Part shown: positions 63,617 through 64,000 of the stretch, one piece after another
How the letters are laid out: the number at the start of each line of letters is the position of its first letter
How positions within the stretch are numbered: position 1 is the stretch's first letter
Made by a program: the position numbers and the translations under genes
Source: Bugula neritina
Lineage: Eukaryota; Bryozoa; Gymnolaemata; Cheilostomatida; Bugulidae
Direction: 5' to 3'
Assembly: GCA_964035545.1 (NCBI GenBank)
Contig: OZ037767.1
Coordinates: 27,881,628-27,945,627, forward strand
DNA: 64,000 nucleotides
The notes under the pieces: model-generated
Told to the model about the DNA's origin: nothing
Seen by the model: the letters and a program-made list of their open reading frames with translations, nothing else
Databases searched by the model: none

Positions 63617-64000
63617 GTAATGTGATGCTAATACTTTTCTTTCAAAACGTGTTGTTTTGTAATATGATTTCTCCAGGGGGATGCTAGCTCTTTCACTGCC
63701 TTCTGATCATAATATTATAGTCTTTGTTTATAAGCAAGGAACAAAACTTGCCCGCGTTGGTTCATCATTGCAATTGCCTTGTGTGTCTTTCTGTAAAGAT
63801 GTAATAAGGAGTTTATGTAAATCATTTTTAAAACTTTTTGTAATATTTACTTAGTTGATTGAAAAATTGTATATTGATAGAAAAAATAACTCTAAATTAA
63901 ATCACCAACTCTTTTTTGAGGCCTGCAGTGAGAATGAAAATATTAATGTGCTTTGTTAGCAATGACTTTCAGTTTGGAGTGAGTGGAGACGTACTCAAAC
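63617..64000. other. Intron of the TMEM45-like gene, window edge
   Basis: The donor GTAATG follows 63616. No in-phase acceptor plus terminal coding exon was found before the end of the window. Confidence 0.6.

Overview
This is animal nuclear DNA. It is AT-rich, the genes are split by many short GT-AG introns, microsatellites are abundant, and SINE, MITE and LINE-type debris is present. A nose-resistant-to-fluoxetine (NRF-6)-like membrane acyltransferase, a family expanded in invertebrates and not typical of vertebrates, points to an invertebrate. A spiralian/lophotrochozoan is my guess, but the window does not prove it. All gene models were built by hand by joining exons whose splice phases agree; no transcript data were used.

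Layout, left to right. 1-3053: no supported gene. 3054-13670 (-): a complete 22-exon NRF-6-like acyltransferase (947 aa). 15654-26379 (-): a complete 21-exon coatomer subunit beta-prime, COPB2 (940 aa), whose start codon sits alone in its own exon. 26776-28155 (+): SPCS1, a signal peptidase complex subunit (110 aa, 4 exons), head-to-head with COPB2 across a short promoter of about 400 bp. 29110-31159 (-): a small serine-rich unknown (183 aa), either a separate gene or alternative 3' exons of the next one. 32508-46472 (-): a 26-exon gene for a roughly 1197-residue serine/lysine-rich protein. Its last ~145 residues read as a Bcl-2 fold with BH3-, BH1- and BH2-like segments, closest to BCL2L14 (Bcl-G). 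46473-60656: gene-poor DNA with tRNA-derived SINE copies, a LINE tail, a MITE with long inverted repeats and triplet-repeat tracts. 60689-63616 (+): a TMEM45-like (DUF716) seven-pass protein, nearly complete, whose last exon lies outside the window.

COPB2 (COPI vesicle coat) and SPCS1 (ER signal peptidase) are both early-secretory-pathway housekeeping genes and share one divergent promoter. The other genes have no evident functional link.

The two most interesting signals are these. (1) The very large Bcl-G-like protein, with a duplicated PSG[HR]Y module in its N-terminal half. (2) A recurrent arrangement in which tandem repeats start exactly at, or within about 10 nt of, a 5' splice site. 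In the clearest case, a 37-bp unit with 21 evenly spaced copies in COPB2, every unit repeats the end of the exon plus its donor.
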